Origin: Limnoperna fortunei
Lineage: Eukaryota > Mollusca > Bivalvia > Mytilida > Modiolidae
Direction of reading: 5' to 3'
Assembly (NCBI GenBank): GCA_944474755.1
Contig: OX104112.1
Coordinates: 21,416,460 to 21,480,459 of the forward strand
DNA: 64,000 bases
Shown here: positions 11,386 to 23,423 of the stretch, one piece after another
Layout of the letters: each line of letters opens with the position of its first letter
How positions within the stretch are numbered: the stretch's first letter is position 1
Notes under the pieces: model-generated
The model's database searches: none
Told to the model about the DNA's origin: nothing
Seen by the model: only the letters and a program-made list of their open reading frames with translations
Program-made: the position numbers and the translations under genes

Positions 11386-13804
11386 TTAATTAATAAATTG
11401 TAACCAAATTATATTTAATTATCTCCCCTTATAACGTTATAAGTCAGGTTATGTCAATTACTAGAAAGCCGCATTACCCGGTGTTAAGGTCGTCCTTGTC
11501 AAAACAGACAACTCTGTGATTGTCTGATTTGTACATTTCCAAAGGGTATTTCTGTTTTCATTGTTAGCTAATTTTGTGTTCGTATATCTCTGGTGTTTTG
11601 AGTTCGGTCCTGACTTTGGGCAAGGCGTACTCTCTACCATTACAATACCTGACATGTGACTTAACAGTATCTACGTATTATATTTGTTGTTTTCACTATA
11701 AATATTTTGTATTCGTCTTATTTATTGACTTTTAACTTTTGACCTGTTCTTAAATAGTTATTTTTAACCAAAGACACGCAATTTTTGAGGAATGCTTTTT
11801 GAATTTCATTTGAAAATTAGTTTCTACGTACATAATTTCAATTTAAATGGGCCACATTCTCTAAATTAAAGTTGTCACGATAAATGCTGTATACGGTATG
11901 ATATTTACGGGTGCTATTGCCATCAATTTCTGCCAAGGCGACGCTTTAATTAACAATTATAAATAAACTATATGACGTGAAAACACAAATAAATATTCAA
12001 AACAAATATTTGACAAGCTTGACATTTACATTATTATCTAACTGTTGATAATATATGTTCAATTGTTCTTTCGAATTATTTGGTTTCCTATACAAGTCTT
12101 GTCACTGAACATACTTGCATAAATTTAATGACCTGTAAAATTCCCATTCTAACGACAAATTATGATTATGGCGTTAGCTAAGTATTTAACGAAATACACT
12201 TTAAACGAAACACTAGTTAAAAATTTTTCCTTTGTCGTCTGAAGTAAACAAAATTGATTTCATGGACTTTTTGTCTGTTGCTAATAAACAAGTCACAACC
12301 AGTTATGAAAATTAGTTATTTGAGTTAAAATAGTGGTCCTGAATCAAACATTATATCGTTTTTAAGGACTTCATTGACTGTTGATATGGGCAAAATGACA
12401 CTTCCGGTTATAAAATGAGACAGTTCAGCAAGCTACATCATCCTGATTCTAAAAAATATGGTTGCTGAGAACTTTTTCTCAACGGTTACCTTGTTGCTTT
12501 GGTATGACACCGTGACATATGGACTGACCTTGTCTACATTTGAAGCTCTTTTCCTATTAATCACTTTACACATATGTTTACTATATTATCTCTAACCCTT
12601 TTCACGCTAAAAGCAAAAGAACCCGATTAACTGAAAGCCATAAAGGGCCATGACTCGAAAACCATTAAAAGAACAGATTTAGTTCAAAAAACTAATTGAA
12701 CTTCTCGTTGAGAAGAGTATTTTTCCAATTTGATGTCTGATTTTATCTTTATGGTTTTTGAGAAAAAGTGCTAACAAGTCCCAAGTCGACATTGACTTTT
12801 GACATTTAACTTTTACATTTTCAAATGTAATATATGTTAAATAAGAACAATAGTGGTGATTCAAGTCTCTATGACATACGGTTTTTGAAATACAATACGA
12901 GTTGCGACAAGTCAATTGAAAATATTTTTAAAATGCGTGTTAACATATTGCCTTGAGTAAAACGACATTTTGCTCCCTTAAGATTTTAAGAATCAGGTGA
13001 ATAGTTTCCGAGTTGATCAGCTAATGTGTTCTGGCAGATAACACTGTTGCTAATAATATATCATCTATGAGTAAGCCAGATTAAAGGTACGTTTACCAAG
13101 TATCAATATGATATGTCGTGATAAGTTTTGGCTAGCCTCCACTTACGAAGAAAAAGAAATAATCATAAGAAATACGATAAGGTCTTTCTTCTGTAGTGGA
13201 AAAGACCTTAAATACTATTATGTGTTCAACTGGATATCCCTTGTAAATATTCCCATGGTAACCTAAATAATAATCTGACGCATTCAAATTTAAATTTAAA
13301 TGGTTATAAAGTTTATTAATATTTTTTTCATAATTCTCTTACATATATTCAACATAAATATAAAAATCCATTTAGATGTTAACATTTGAGGAAATGTAAA
13401 TCGAGTGCACCGTTGCCTTAGGCACTTTTGCAACAGCTTTATGTTAAATTCTAGACGTATATTTTTGGCAAAATTAGTTTTTGATGCGCTTTTCCTCGCG
13501 GCTATTGAGTATGTAGGATCCTCAAATGGACCCCCAAGAAGCTTCTAAACTTCAAAAACTAATAAATTTCATAAATCAAAATCTACTCGGGAACTTTTAA
13601 AATTAAGATTGACCTACATTCTTATTATTCTGCTCAGATCACCAGAGTATCTTGAGTAAGCATTGTCACTTTTGTGGCTAATTGTATCTTGTCAACTCAT
13701 AAAATCAATTCGCAAATAGAACGAGCGATCATCATACTAGTTTTTATCGGTCAGGCATGAAAGTGAAACGATATCGTAGAAATATGGCAAGAAACAAATC
13801 TACA
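11386..13804. other. No gene recognised
   Basis: Only short open frames (64 and 78 codons on the minus strand) without a recognisable domain. Uniformly AT-rich. Confidence 0.45.
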
Positions 13805-13808
13805 ATTC

Positions 13809-13844
<36 letters not shown>

Positions 13845-13890
13845 ATTGAGTTCCTCTACCAATATTTCAGCTATATTCTGGACAACACAT
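13805..13890 (-). repeat. AATCAATC-tailed repeat, 3' end
   Basis: A TGAT-type microsatellite (13,809-13,849) is followed by ATATTTCAGCTATATTCTGG, the reverse complement of the tail seen at 679-745 and 37,685-37,740. A minus-strand 3' end. Confidence 0.6.
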
Positions 13891-14774
13891 TTATTACGAT
13901 GGATAAACGGGAATCAAATATTGGCTGCCACTAGAAAGTTATATTCGACTACAGACCATGAATGGACGGAGAATTTAGTCTGTTGTTGCAGCTTTTTCTA
14001 AATTTACAAAAGGCATCTTTATTGTGCAATGAGAGTGGCACTTTAAGTGACTTTATCTGTATAGTTGAATAGTCAAAGGACATTTCATCGCAGTAAATAG
14101 CTGATACCTGGGACCAAAATGGAGTCGATATAAATACACCTACTTCCGGGGTCACTTTTTAGACCAAAGGATGAAATAGTCGAGAATTATCTGATCCGCA
14201 AAGAGGGAAGGCGCTATTCAGCTCTGTGGATCGAGCACTAGGAAAATCTCAGGTATAGTAACAAAACCAACCGAGCTCGACTACAAATCGGTGTAAAAAT
14301 TCAGCTCGGAGGAATTTTAACCTATTAAAACTGCAGAACATAAAAATGGAAACAATATCGCCATGATACATATACATAATATGAGAATCGGTACTGTGTT
14401 TCTGACACAAGTAGATTTATGTATCTGTCAAGTAGACTGATGTACATGTAGTCGACGACCAAACTGAGGGTTGTTCTGACACGTAGACTTGTAAAAGACC
14501 TAACAGGCGAACAAATAAACAATCATCTCGTAATTACAATTAACTCGTAACAACAATATTATTACAAGATACATGTTGACATAAATATTGTTATTAGGAC
14601 TCTACTTATCGCGAAAAAGGTGAAAACTATGTTGTACTACTCGTAATAAGTATAACAATGGAAGCTTATTTGGACCAATGTGTTGGAAAACAAATATTTG
14701 TATTGCGTTTAAACGCAAAATATTGAGACAATTCGCTATTATTATTCCCATTAAACCCAATAGTTTGTGATTAA
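13891..14774. other. No gene recognised
   Basis: No convincing coding region. The frames at 13,949-14,155 and 14,325-14,522 (minus strand) show no domain. Confidence 0.45.
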
Positions 14775-14847
14775 TTATCTCAGAGAATGCTGAATAAAAA
14801 CAAAGATCTAGATTGGCAGTATTTGGCCACGGCTTTATTATACAAGT

Positions 14848-14890
<43 letters not shown>

Positions 14891-15579
14891 TAAATAGATA
14901 AATAAATAGATAAATAAATAAATATATATATTTGAAATATAAGATAAGATTAAAGTTCAAGTCTATATATTGGTCGCCGCAACTTGATGGCAGACCATAA
15001 ATGAATTAGCAACCTATATATATGGGGGATGAGCAACCCTGGGAAACAGAGGTTACTCCAGAATTTAGATATTTGCTAGTTGACAGTTAATAAAAAGTGG
15101 GGCCAGTGCAGTGAAAAATCTGCCTTATTGTCCGAAACCACCATTTGCACGTTTCTCACACTCCACGGCGATAACAAGACTGTGCTTTTTCCTTGCAAGG
15201 CTTCTCAATCCTCAAGCTCCAAGCTGTCCCAAATCCTGAAAATATTCAAGAAAAGGAAGCGAAATACCAATTTCATTAACAAGATGATTAGCAAAATATA
15301 TTACAAAATGTATTAACGTTGTGCGTGTTATGTAATGGAGGTGGGTGGGAGGGTTTAAAAAATTTAGATTGCCAAACCGACATTTTTCCTGTCACCTCCT
15401 TGATGACGATTTTCAAAAAGACCGAACCTCGATTTGGTTTTTCTATTTTAAGACAGGTTTAACCAATCACCAATCATGTGTTTAAGGAATACTAGAGCGA
15501 AAGCAACAACAGCCAACAACTATACTAGTCAGTCTTCCTTCGATAAAGGAATTTAATGCTGAATACATTAAATTCACTT
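14775..15579 (+). repeat. Duplicated D-B-C unit, short copy
   Basis: This ~800-bp unit has three parts that recur downstream in the same order and orientation: D (14,775-15,124), B (15,188-15,310) and C (15,473-15,579). The second copy starts immediately, with D again at 15,578. D contains a (TA)n and AAATA/GATAAATA microsatellite, and the TA run is longer here. The 78-codon frame at 15,080-15,316 lies across B but has no recognised domain. Confidence 0.85.
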
Positions 15580-15911
15580 ATCTCAGAGAATGCTGAATAA
15601 AACCAAAGATCTAGATTGGCAGTATTTGGCCACAGCTTTATTATACAAGTACAATAATATATAAATAAATAAATAAATAAATAGATAAATAAATAGATAA
15701 ATAAATAAATATATATATTTGAAATATGAGATAAGATTAAAGTTCAAGTCTATATATTGGTCGCCGCAACTTGATGGCAGACCATAAATGAATTAGCAAC
15801 TGATATATATGGGGGATGAGCAACCCTGGGAAACAGAGGTTACTCCAGAATTTAGATATTTGCTAGTTGACAGTTAATAAAAAGGGGGGCCAGTGCAGTG
15901 AAACATCTGCC
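15578..15911 (+). repeat. Segment D, second copy
   Basis: Matches 14,775-15,124 nearly base for base, including TCTAGATTGGCAGTATTTGG and the GGTCGCCGCAACTTGATGG block. The main difference is a shorter TA run. Confidence 0.9.
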
Positions 15912-16059
15912 AAATTGACTGAAATGACAGATGCTCGTCATGTGTCGTTTCAGGCAACCGCCACAGAATGGGGGGGGGGGGGGTTGAACTGCACAGCTGT
16001 GCCAATACTGTAAAATATATATCTATAACTAATATTTAACTGATATATAACTAATATAT

Positions 16060-16134
16060 AATGTAATGTATTTCTAGTATATATATGGCATATTTATATA
16101 TATGAATAACAAATTGAAATTCAAGTAGCACTGT
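16060..16134 (+). repeat. Left flanking direct repeat of the 6.36-kb unit
   Basis: The words AGTATATATATGGCATAT and GAATAACAAATTGAAAT followed by TAGCAC recur in the same orientation at 22,505-22,573, just outside the opposite end of the inverted-end unit. Confidence 0.7.
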
Positions 16135-16840
16135 TATCCCAGCAAACACAGTACGTAAGTTGAACGTTACACTAACGTTAAACTTTGGTTAGTAATTGAG
16201 TAACATTTTTTTAACGTTTTTGTAACGTTCATTGATAACGTTAGCGGGTAACCAAAAAATAACGTTGTTAAATAACGTCATAATAACATTTGAATAACGT
16301 TAAAATGTTAATGTTTATTTTGAAACATTAAGCTAACATTTATTTAACGTATAAAGAATACGTTGTATTCTTAACCTTTAAATAACGTATGCATGGTAAC
16401 GTTTATACAACGTTAGGCAACAATTTTCTATCAGAAATATCTGCTATATCGAAAATATATATTGAAAAATGACTGTTCTTATCAAATGTTTATGGATAAT
16501 TGTTTTCGAAAATGTGTTGAGAATCTAATAGTATTATTTTAACGTCATTGTAACATTTATTTATAACGTTTTGTGCAACCTTAAAATAACGTTTGTATAT
16601 AACGTCACGGCAACGTTTGAATAACAAAAAAATATTAATGTTAATTTAAAACGTTTTTCTAACATTTGTTTAACATTAAAGAATAACGTTGTATTCTGAA
16701 CTTTTTAATAACGTATGTATGGTAACGTTTATACAACGTTAGGCAACTATCTTCTATCAGACATCTGCTATATCGAAAATATATATTGAAAATGACTGTT
16801 CTTAGCAAATATGTATGGGTAGTTGTTATCAAAAATGTGT
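16135..16840 (+). repeat. Left AACGTT-rich arm with internal duplication
   Basis: AACGTT and its one-off variants occur every 15-30 bases up to about 16,740. A ~320-bp block is present twice: TCTGCTATATCGAAAATATA lies at about 16,439 and again at about 16,764, each preceded by an ATAACGTATG...GTAACGTTTATACAACG stretch. Confidence 0.8.
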
Positions 16841-19419
16841 TTAGTTCACATACACGGGACAACCATTTTTCGTGCCTTCCGAAGGACTAGCATCGTTTCT
16901 TGGAGTGAACGGCCTCCATGGTTAGGGATCCTGTGACGAAAATATCAACTACAGTTAACCAGAATATGCCACATATATAGATGGTAAATTAATATGATAT
17001 ATGCATATTTATTTTAATTATTATTATTTAATTATAAAATATTCTCTGTCCGGAAATTTGCTTTACCCTTTCGGAAACTGATTCTAACATTAAAATTTGT
17101 CGCCAAATACTTTCGAATAAATTAAGTTAAACTCCCTTGTACTTTGAAAAGATATTTTGAAACGCATATTTATTTTTCAAAACTTATTCATTTCTAATTT
17201 TTGTGGGTATCTGATCATCACTACAGCAGTTTATTGCAAACATACGAAACTAACCTACAATTTCAAAATTCTGCCTTTGGCGCTTGTCACACAAACGTCG
17301 ATCATCTCAACACAATATTTACTCGTTACTCGTTCATTTTCATTGAAAAGGTAAGGATACAGTCATTTACTCGAAAACCTTAACTTAAGCCTCAGTAAAA
17401 AAATCCTGCTACTGTACTGGCACAGAGTTGATCTCGACACCTGATTTTCATAGGTTTACTTTATTGTGAAATTATTTTGACAGTCACTGAGTCAGATCGA
17501 AAATGCAACCTGATCTTGAAAGAATAAAGGATGGCTTTTGAAACGAGTCCTTCCATTAAAATTTTCACGGTAACTTGGAAAAAATTTGGCAACATGGCGA
17601 GAACTAAGTTTGTGACAATGCAAGTGTGCCACTGACTCGCCCAGTGCCAGTGGCAACTGTTGTACTGAACTGTGCCTGTACAGTATGCACTTTTTAGTTT
17701 TGCACTGCCCTGTATATCATTGCGAGCATCGCAGATGCTAGCTGTACTGTTACATGCATGTATGTAAATAAGGTCGCGTGATCCATATGAAGAAACCTTT
17801 TTCGGATGGTAGCTGAGCTTTCAGAAGAAAATACTGTGATCAAGCACAAAAAAAATAATTTAAAAGTAGACAGAAATAAATTTTATATTGATAAAATTTA
17901 AGTGTTTATTTTTTAAGTAAAAAAGAAAATGTACGACAATTTTTTTGCAATCTCAAATAAGCATATTTATTTTTTACATTTTTTGTGACTTCACCAACAC
18001 ATTAAAGACGTCACGTCACAAAAGGAATGCAGAGGCACTCTTTAGGTGCTCTGAAGTAACATCATGAACCATAAATATGCATGTGATGCTCGCATTTAGG
18101 CTGTGCCTATATTCATATTATAAAATTAAATGTTATTTACTGTAATGGCATGATTATATGAGAAGACAAGTGATATGTAATGTATATGTGTATGGACTAT
18201 GGCTTATTTTGTTTCATATATTTTTATCCTGAGCTCTGCTTCAGGTACTTTAGTACAAACAAGTACATCACGTCATGAATCTGTTGACATGTATTTCTTC
18301 TTTTTCTATCTGATATTGCAGGGTCTTCATAATAGATACAATAAGGTAACCCTCAGTCCACTGCCTATGATCTGGTCCTATTCATCGTAATGCAGCAAGT
18401 CTTTATTATAGGCCTTTTGACAATAATAATATTGTTGCCCATTTGCTTTGAAAACTCGAGATCTCATGAGTATTTGATTTATATTTTGCATGTTACTAAG
18501 CCTTAACTGCTTAAAAATTTAAAAGTTTATTACCTTTAATAGGACCAGATTGTAATCCTTATGGAAACAATGTACTAGACTGATTGTTGTTGTTGAATTA
18601 AGGTCTTAAAACGAATTCAGACATTGTCGCACAAGCAATTTGCATGCAAATATTTTGATCAAAATTTTTAATTAATTAATTCAGGCCAAAACAAATTATA
18701 TTTTTGTTTCCTGCTACCATATATATACAAAAAAAGGGTCGGTAGGTTGGAAAATTATTCTACCTTGAGTCAATAAGGAAACAAGCCAGACTTTAGTGGT
18801 TCTTTGTAAAAATGGCAAAATGATGAGGGTAGGGGCCAAAAATAGAGTACATTGTAGGTTGGGTAGCAGGAAACGAGACTATATTTTTTTTGGCCTTAAT
18901 AGTGGCCATGCATGCAATCATCTTTGTCTGGCAAACTAACAAGGAGAACATCAGTTTTCAGAATGTAAGTCTTGGGCTTTACATGTACTAAGGTCACTTT
19001 GTTTTTCATGAAAAGTAATGTACTGTATTATCTTCAAACTGAAGACAAATATGCGTCAGGGTATGAACTACATACATTTTTCTGGATCTCAACACATGTA
19101 CAACATTTCACTGTTTCAGATTATTTGGCATGTTCATGAAACTTTATTGACAGTTTCATCAATTGGTTGTAAATATTAAAGCAAAATATACCAATAAATG
19201 GCTCAAAATAAAAAGAAAAATCAAGTTATTATATTATAACAAAGTTTTGCACAGTCAGTATAACATATTTCTTGGCTTCTACTTAAGGAATTTATTTAAT
19301 TGCATTTGGAATTTCAGGTTTTAAAAACTTATTTTTGAATACTTTGTAGATTTAAGTAGTTTTTAGATTTAGCTGTTTTAAATTATATAACATTTAAGTA
19401 AATTTTTTTTATTTTAAAG
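16841..19419. other. Interior of 6.36-kb unit, no recognised gene
   Basis: Contains isolated splice-like signals and short frames (17,157-17,354; 18,199-18,390) but nothing with a domain. Upstream exons of the 19.4-kb candidate could hide here. Confidence 0.4.
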
Positions 19420-19607
19420 GTGTCATTGATAAGCTTCAAGAAATTATTACAGTCAACAAAAGAGTGGAAAATAAACTGGACATGTTGATAGGTCAGAAAA
19501 ACGGCATCGATATGCTTGAAGATATATTGTCCGCTCCTGTAGATATCATAGAGGAGTTTAATAGAATGGGGCAGGAGCTAGAGGAAGATGCTTGTCAGCG
19601 CAAGATG
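19420..19607 (+). CDS. Candidate internal exon (coiled-coil-like)
   Basis: The sequence TTTTTTTTATTTTAAAG ends at 19,419 like a splice acceptor, and GTATGA follows 19,607 like a donor. Between them 62 codons are open after two leading bases. They are rich in Glu, Lys and Leu with a heptad-like N-terminal half (DKLQEIITVNKRVENKLDML), then EDILSAPVDIIEEFNRM. The second half is vaguely reminiscent of the start of DUF4806-type domains, an impression rather than a demonstration. The exon ends in phase 0, and the exon at 21,705 opens in phase 0. It lies inside the inverted-end unit, so it may belong to that element. Confidence 0.5.
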
Positions 19608-19994
19608 GTATGAAAATATTACATTTAGATTTTTTTAATGAAATACATAATTTTACACAGATTTTCCAATATATAATTTTACTAAATTTATTGTTGAACA
19701 CCCGAATAAGGTTTCCTTAATAATCTTTACATGAAGGAAGTACATTATTTGGAGATGTGCATAAAGAATTTTCATTGCTGTCGGATATCATTCAGGGGAT
19801 ATAACTAGATTTAGACATTTTGAATATAGTGTTCAAAGAGAGACCTTAACCGCTAAATGGAATTTGAAGAAAATCTGGAATTGTGCATGAAGAAATTTTA
19901 TTGCACTCAAATATCATTCAGGGGAGATAATTAGACATGCGGTTTTTTTTTTGGCAATAGAATCCACAATGAATCGCTCACAGTATTCCTTGTT

Positions 19995-20790
19995 TGATAT
20001 CACTTCAGTCTGTCCGTCCGAACTAATCGTGTCCGGGCTGTAACTTTTTTTATCTTTTGAGGTCGGCTTTTGATATTTGGAATGTAGGTAGATAATATCA
20101 AGGCGATGTGTCGCATACCGTGGTTGATAACCTTTGACCTTAAGGTCACATTATTGCTTTCTGTATTACAAATTCATGTCCAGACTGTAACTTTTCTATT
20201 TTTGAGATAGGCTTTTGATATTTGGAATGTAGGTAGATAATATCAAGGCGATGTGTCGCATACCGTGGTTGATAACCTTTGACCTTAAACTTTGACCTTA
20301 AGGTCACATTATTGCTTTCTGTATTACAAATTCATGTCCAGACTGTAACTTTTCTATTTTTGAGATAGGCTTTTGATATTTGGAATGTGGGTAGATAATA
20401 TCAAGGCAATGTGTCGCATACCGTGGTTGATAACCTTTGATCTTGAACTTTGTCCTTAAGCCAAGTTAAGGTCACATTATTGCTTTCAATATTACAAATT
20501 CATTTCCAGGCTGTACCTTTTTTATCTTTTGAGATAGGCTTTTGATATTTGGAATGTGGGTAGATAATATCAAGGCAATGTGTCGCATACCGTGGTTTTT
20601 GACCTTGAGCTTTGACCTTAAGGTCACATAATTGCTTTCTGAATAACAAATTCATGTCCGAGTTGTAACTTTTTTATCTTTTGAGGTAGGCTTTTGATAT
20701 TTGGAATGTGGGTAGATAATATCAAGGCAATGTGTCGCATACCAAGGATAATGACCTTTTACCTTGACCTCCAGGTCAGAGGGGCCCACA
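19995..20790 (+). repeat. ~155-bp tandem repeat, five copies
   Basis: CTTTTGATATTTGGAATG begins near 20,067, 20,212, 20,370, 20,539 and 20,691, so periods vary from 145 to 169 bp. Each copy includes GTAGATAATATCAAGGC, TGTGTCGCATACC and a GACCTTAAGGTCACAT segment whose palindromic GACCTT core is duplicated in some copies. Diverged relatives occur at 56,205-56,725. Confidence 0.88.
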
Positions 20791-21000
20791 GAGATGGGTA
20801 CCATCTCACTGATATCTGGTTCTACTTTGTTAAATAAATTGTCTACCTGTATGAATACAATATTAGGAATTAAAAGACATTTTGTTGGGTTCTGATTGTG
20901 TCTGTAGATTTTACTTTTGTTCTTGGAAGATCACATACTGTCATTGTAGCACTGGCTTAATGATTAGAAATTATATTTATTTCATGTTTTGTCATTAAAG

Positions 21001-21092
21001 GGGCTGTTATGAAAGTCCAGAAGGTGGAGAGAGGACCTATTGATGATGCTTTGATAGAGGTGCTAAAGCATGCACCACATTTACCTGGTTGA
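21001..21092 (+). CDS. Possible exon, doubtful
   Basis: An acceptor-like GTCATTAAAG precedes 21,001. In one frame the sequence reads VMKVQKVERGPIDDALIEVL then KHAPHLPG and a TGA. Its opening phase does not fit the exon ending at 19,607, so it would need another upstream exon. No recognised domain. Confidence 0.25.
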
Positions 21093-21704
21093 CCAAAACA
21101 TATAAAAGTAATTATGAAAGCTAATATGACTTATTAGGATAAGGTTGGGTTCCATTGTCTGAACTGATTAATAACTGATAATAATTAAATTTGCCTTGCA
21201 TATAATTAAAATGTGGTAATTCTATTGGTTAACTGGTCCATGGAATCATCTTATATAACTCGATGAAATGTCACTTGTGTTAGTAACATGGCCATTAACA
21301 GGTCATGACCTTACAAATAATATTTAAGCGCAAATAAAAAAAATACACAAACACACCATAAAACAAAATAAAAAAGAACATTAAAATGTAATTATAAGAA
21401 TTGAACTGAACTTTTAGCGTAAGTGTTAAAGTTTCATAAAGGAATTAATTCAAAATAGAGGAACAATTTATAATTATGGAGAGGGGTATCCTTTTTTAAG
21501 CTCATTCTGAGTCACTGAAGTATTCTTTGTTTCATAACAATTTTCTCAGCAAGTACTTATTATAGCCTTTTGACATTCATAATTAATGTACCATCAGAAT
21601 GGGGTCCCATATGGGATTTGATGTTAAGTCTGTTGTTTGCCTTCTTCCAGTTTAACGAAATATGGTGATTTTTCACTTTGATAGATTTCTTTTTATTATT
21701 TCAG

Positions 21705-21746
21705 AAACAGACTAGTACCACAAGAATTGAAATCGACTCCGACTGA
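21705..21746 (+). CDS. Candidate terminal exon
   Basis: A strong acceptor-like tract TTTCTTTTTATTATTTCAG ends at 21,704. The following frame is KQTSTTRIEIDSD then TGA at 21,744-21,746. It joins in phase with the exon ending at 19,607, which would give a short acidic C-terminus. No AATAAA lies close by. The pairing is inference from phase and splice signals only. Confidence 0.35.
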   Translation, partial: KQTSTTRIEIDSD

Positions 21747-22167
21747 AGAGTAAAGATTTTTTCTCCAGGATAAATTGGACAATAATTATAATTCAGAAAC
21801 AACTAGTAGATATAAAAATGACATTTTTTATGACAATACTAAGAAGGCATAATGTAATTACATATTTTCTCAAATTAAAAAGGAATATCTTGATAAACAT
21901 GTTTTTATTTAGTCGCAGCCCATTAATATGTTTCTAGCAATACTGTGTTGTGACATGCAAAAATTGCAAATTTCAGAATTTTCTTAAGCCTCACTTTTTC
22001 TTCCCCTCTTATTGTTCCCTATAATGGATTTGTTGGTTCCTACTTGACTAATAGAATGTAGTTTTTAGTGTTATTTCTGTCAAAAGTATATGGTGCCCAA
22101 GAAAACATTTCAATTAATCATATATGATTTATTGATGTCATATGTTGGTTTCGTTGATGAAAAGAAT

Positions 22168-22494
22168 AATGTCAGGTATAGTTTGATAACGTTAAAGGTT
22201 TGTTGTCTGAAAATGTTTAAGTTACGTTTTCTGATAACGTTTAAATTTCGTTGTTTCATAACGTTTAAGTTTTGTTGTTTGAAAACGTTAAAGTTACGTT
22301 GCTAAATAACATTCATGTTATGTTGTTTGGTAACGTTAAAAATTAGTTATTGAGTAACGTTATAAAAAACGTTACACTGACGTTGATCGGAGTCTACAAA
22401 ATGCCGTTACTTTAACGTAAAAAATATACGTAACTATAACCAAAAAGTAACGTTTTTTTAACGTTAAATAAACGTTATTGTGTTTGCTGGGATA
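22168..22494 (-). repeat. Right AACGTT-rich arm
   Basis: Contains about a dozen ACGTTA/AACGTT words and ends in TGTGTTTGCTGGGATA, the complement of the left tip. The 71-codon frame at 22,090-22,305 simply translates this repeat and is not a gene. Confidence 0.75.
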
Positions 22495-22504
22495 TTCAAT
22501 ATAA

Positions 22505-22573
22505 TATATTTGTAGTATATATATATGGCATATCTACATCAATATAAATGTGAATAACAAATTGAAATAGCAC
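22505..22573 (+). repeat. Right flanking direct repeat of the 6.36-kb unit
   Basis: Matches 16,060-16,134 in the same orientation (GGCATAT, GAATAACAAATTGAAA, TAGCAC). Confidence 0.7.
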
Positions 22574-22639
22574 ATGAATGTCTGTGCTTGAATGTATATA
22601 CAAATTCAGAACTTCTAGTATACTTATGTTGTTGGTTGG

Positions 22640-22745
22640 AATGTTGTTGAACGCCACTTACAGCAATTTTTCAACTATATCATGGCGTTCAGTTTTTTAT
22701 TGGGGGAGAAAGCCGGAGAGCATCCCGACCTACGGTGGGAAAACT
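22640..22745 (-). repeat. SINE body fragment
   Basis: AACGCCACTTACAGCAATTT and TATCATGGCGTTCAGTTTTT match the 3' body of the tRNA-headed SINE family. The tRNA head is missing. Confidence 0.65.
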
Positions 22746-22797
22746 TGCTCTAGTATATAAATTTAACTAAATATTTGCAGAACAGATATACAATTAG

Positions 22798-23236
22798 GAA
22801 TTTTTAGTATGCATATGTCATAGTAAACTAAATAATTGCAGCATGTAGATTTGTCTAAATATTTGTTTATGTAAAAATTTCCAGCGACCAGAGCATAATA
22901 ACATACAGAATTGCATTCTAACCAATACATTACCAAGATCATTCCGCCCAATATTTATCATAATAAATTTTTGGAGGGTCTTCCAATTTAATACGAATTT
23001 TTAGTATGTATATGTCATAGTAAACTAAATAATTGCAGCGTGTAGATTTGTCGAAATATTTGTTTATGTAACATTTTTTGGTCAATAACACGAACACAAT
23101 TTGCCAAATTATTTTAAAATTTCCAGCGACCAGAGAATAATAACATCCAGAACTGCATTCTAACCAATACATTACCAAGATCTTTCCGCCCAATATTTAT
23201 CATAATAAATTTTTGGAGGGTCTTCCAATTTAATAA
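22798..23236 (+). repeat. Tandem duplication (~200 bp) with 45-bp length difference
   Basis: The block beginning GAATTTTTAGTATG at 22,798 recurs at 22,995. Both copies end in ATAAATTTTTGGAGGGTCTT. The second has an extra ~45 bp (around 23,070-23,115). Confidence 0.88.
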
Positions 23237-23305
23237 AGGTTCCAATATAACCATTGAGTTAATGCATTCCTTATGATGTATAAGTAAACAAGGCAGAACT
23301 TTCGT

Positions 23306-23423
23306 TTCCTTGCAAGGCTCCTCAATTCACAAGCTCCAAGCTGACCCAATACCTGAAAATATTCAAGAAAAGGAAGCGAAGTACCAATTTCATTAACGAT
23401 TTAGCAAAATATATTACAAGATG
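23306..23423 (+). repeat. Segment B, second copy
   Basis: Matches 15,188-15,310 (CCTTGCAAGGC, CAAGCTCCAAGCTG, AATATTCAAGAAAAGGAAGC) with about ten differences. Confidence 0.85.

Larger units (their letters stand above)
16135..22494. mobile_element. 6.36-kb unit with AACGTT-rich inverted ends
   Basis: The outermost 16 bases are inverted: TATCCCAGCAAACACA at 16,135-16,150 and its complement at 22,479-22,494. Both subterminal regions are dense in AACGTT words and align loosely with each other, sharing ACGTTA and a CTTTGG/TTTTGG-type word. I see no clean target duplication, but a ~70-bp direct repeat flanks both ends. The interior contains exon-like pieces at 19,420 and 21,705 and a 5-copy tandem repeat. 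It is probably a large DNA element with long degenerate TIRs. Superfamily unknown. Confidence 0.6.

Noticed and set aside
21001..21092. Exon directly following the 19.4-kb exon
   Set aside because: The splice phase does not match (exon one ends in phase 0, this one opens with two extra bases). In the matching phase it would stop after three codons. Kept only as a low-confidence separate entry.
22090..22305. 71-codon frame with repeated Leu-Lys-Phe-Arg pattern
   Set aside because: Its regular pattern is the translation of the AACGTT-rich right arm.
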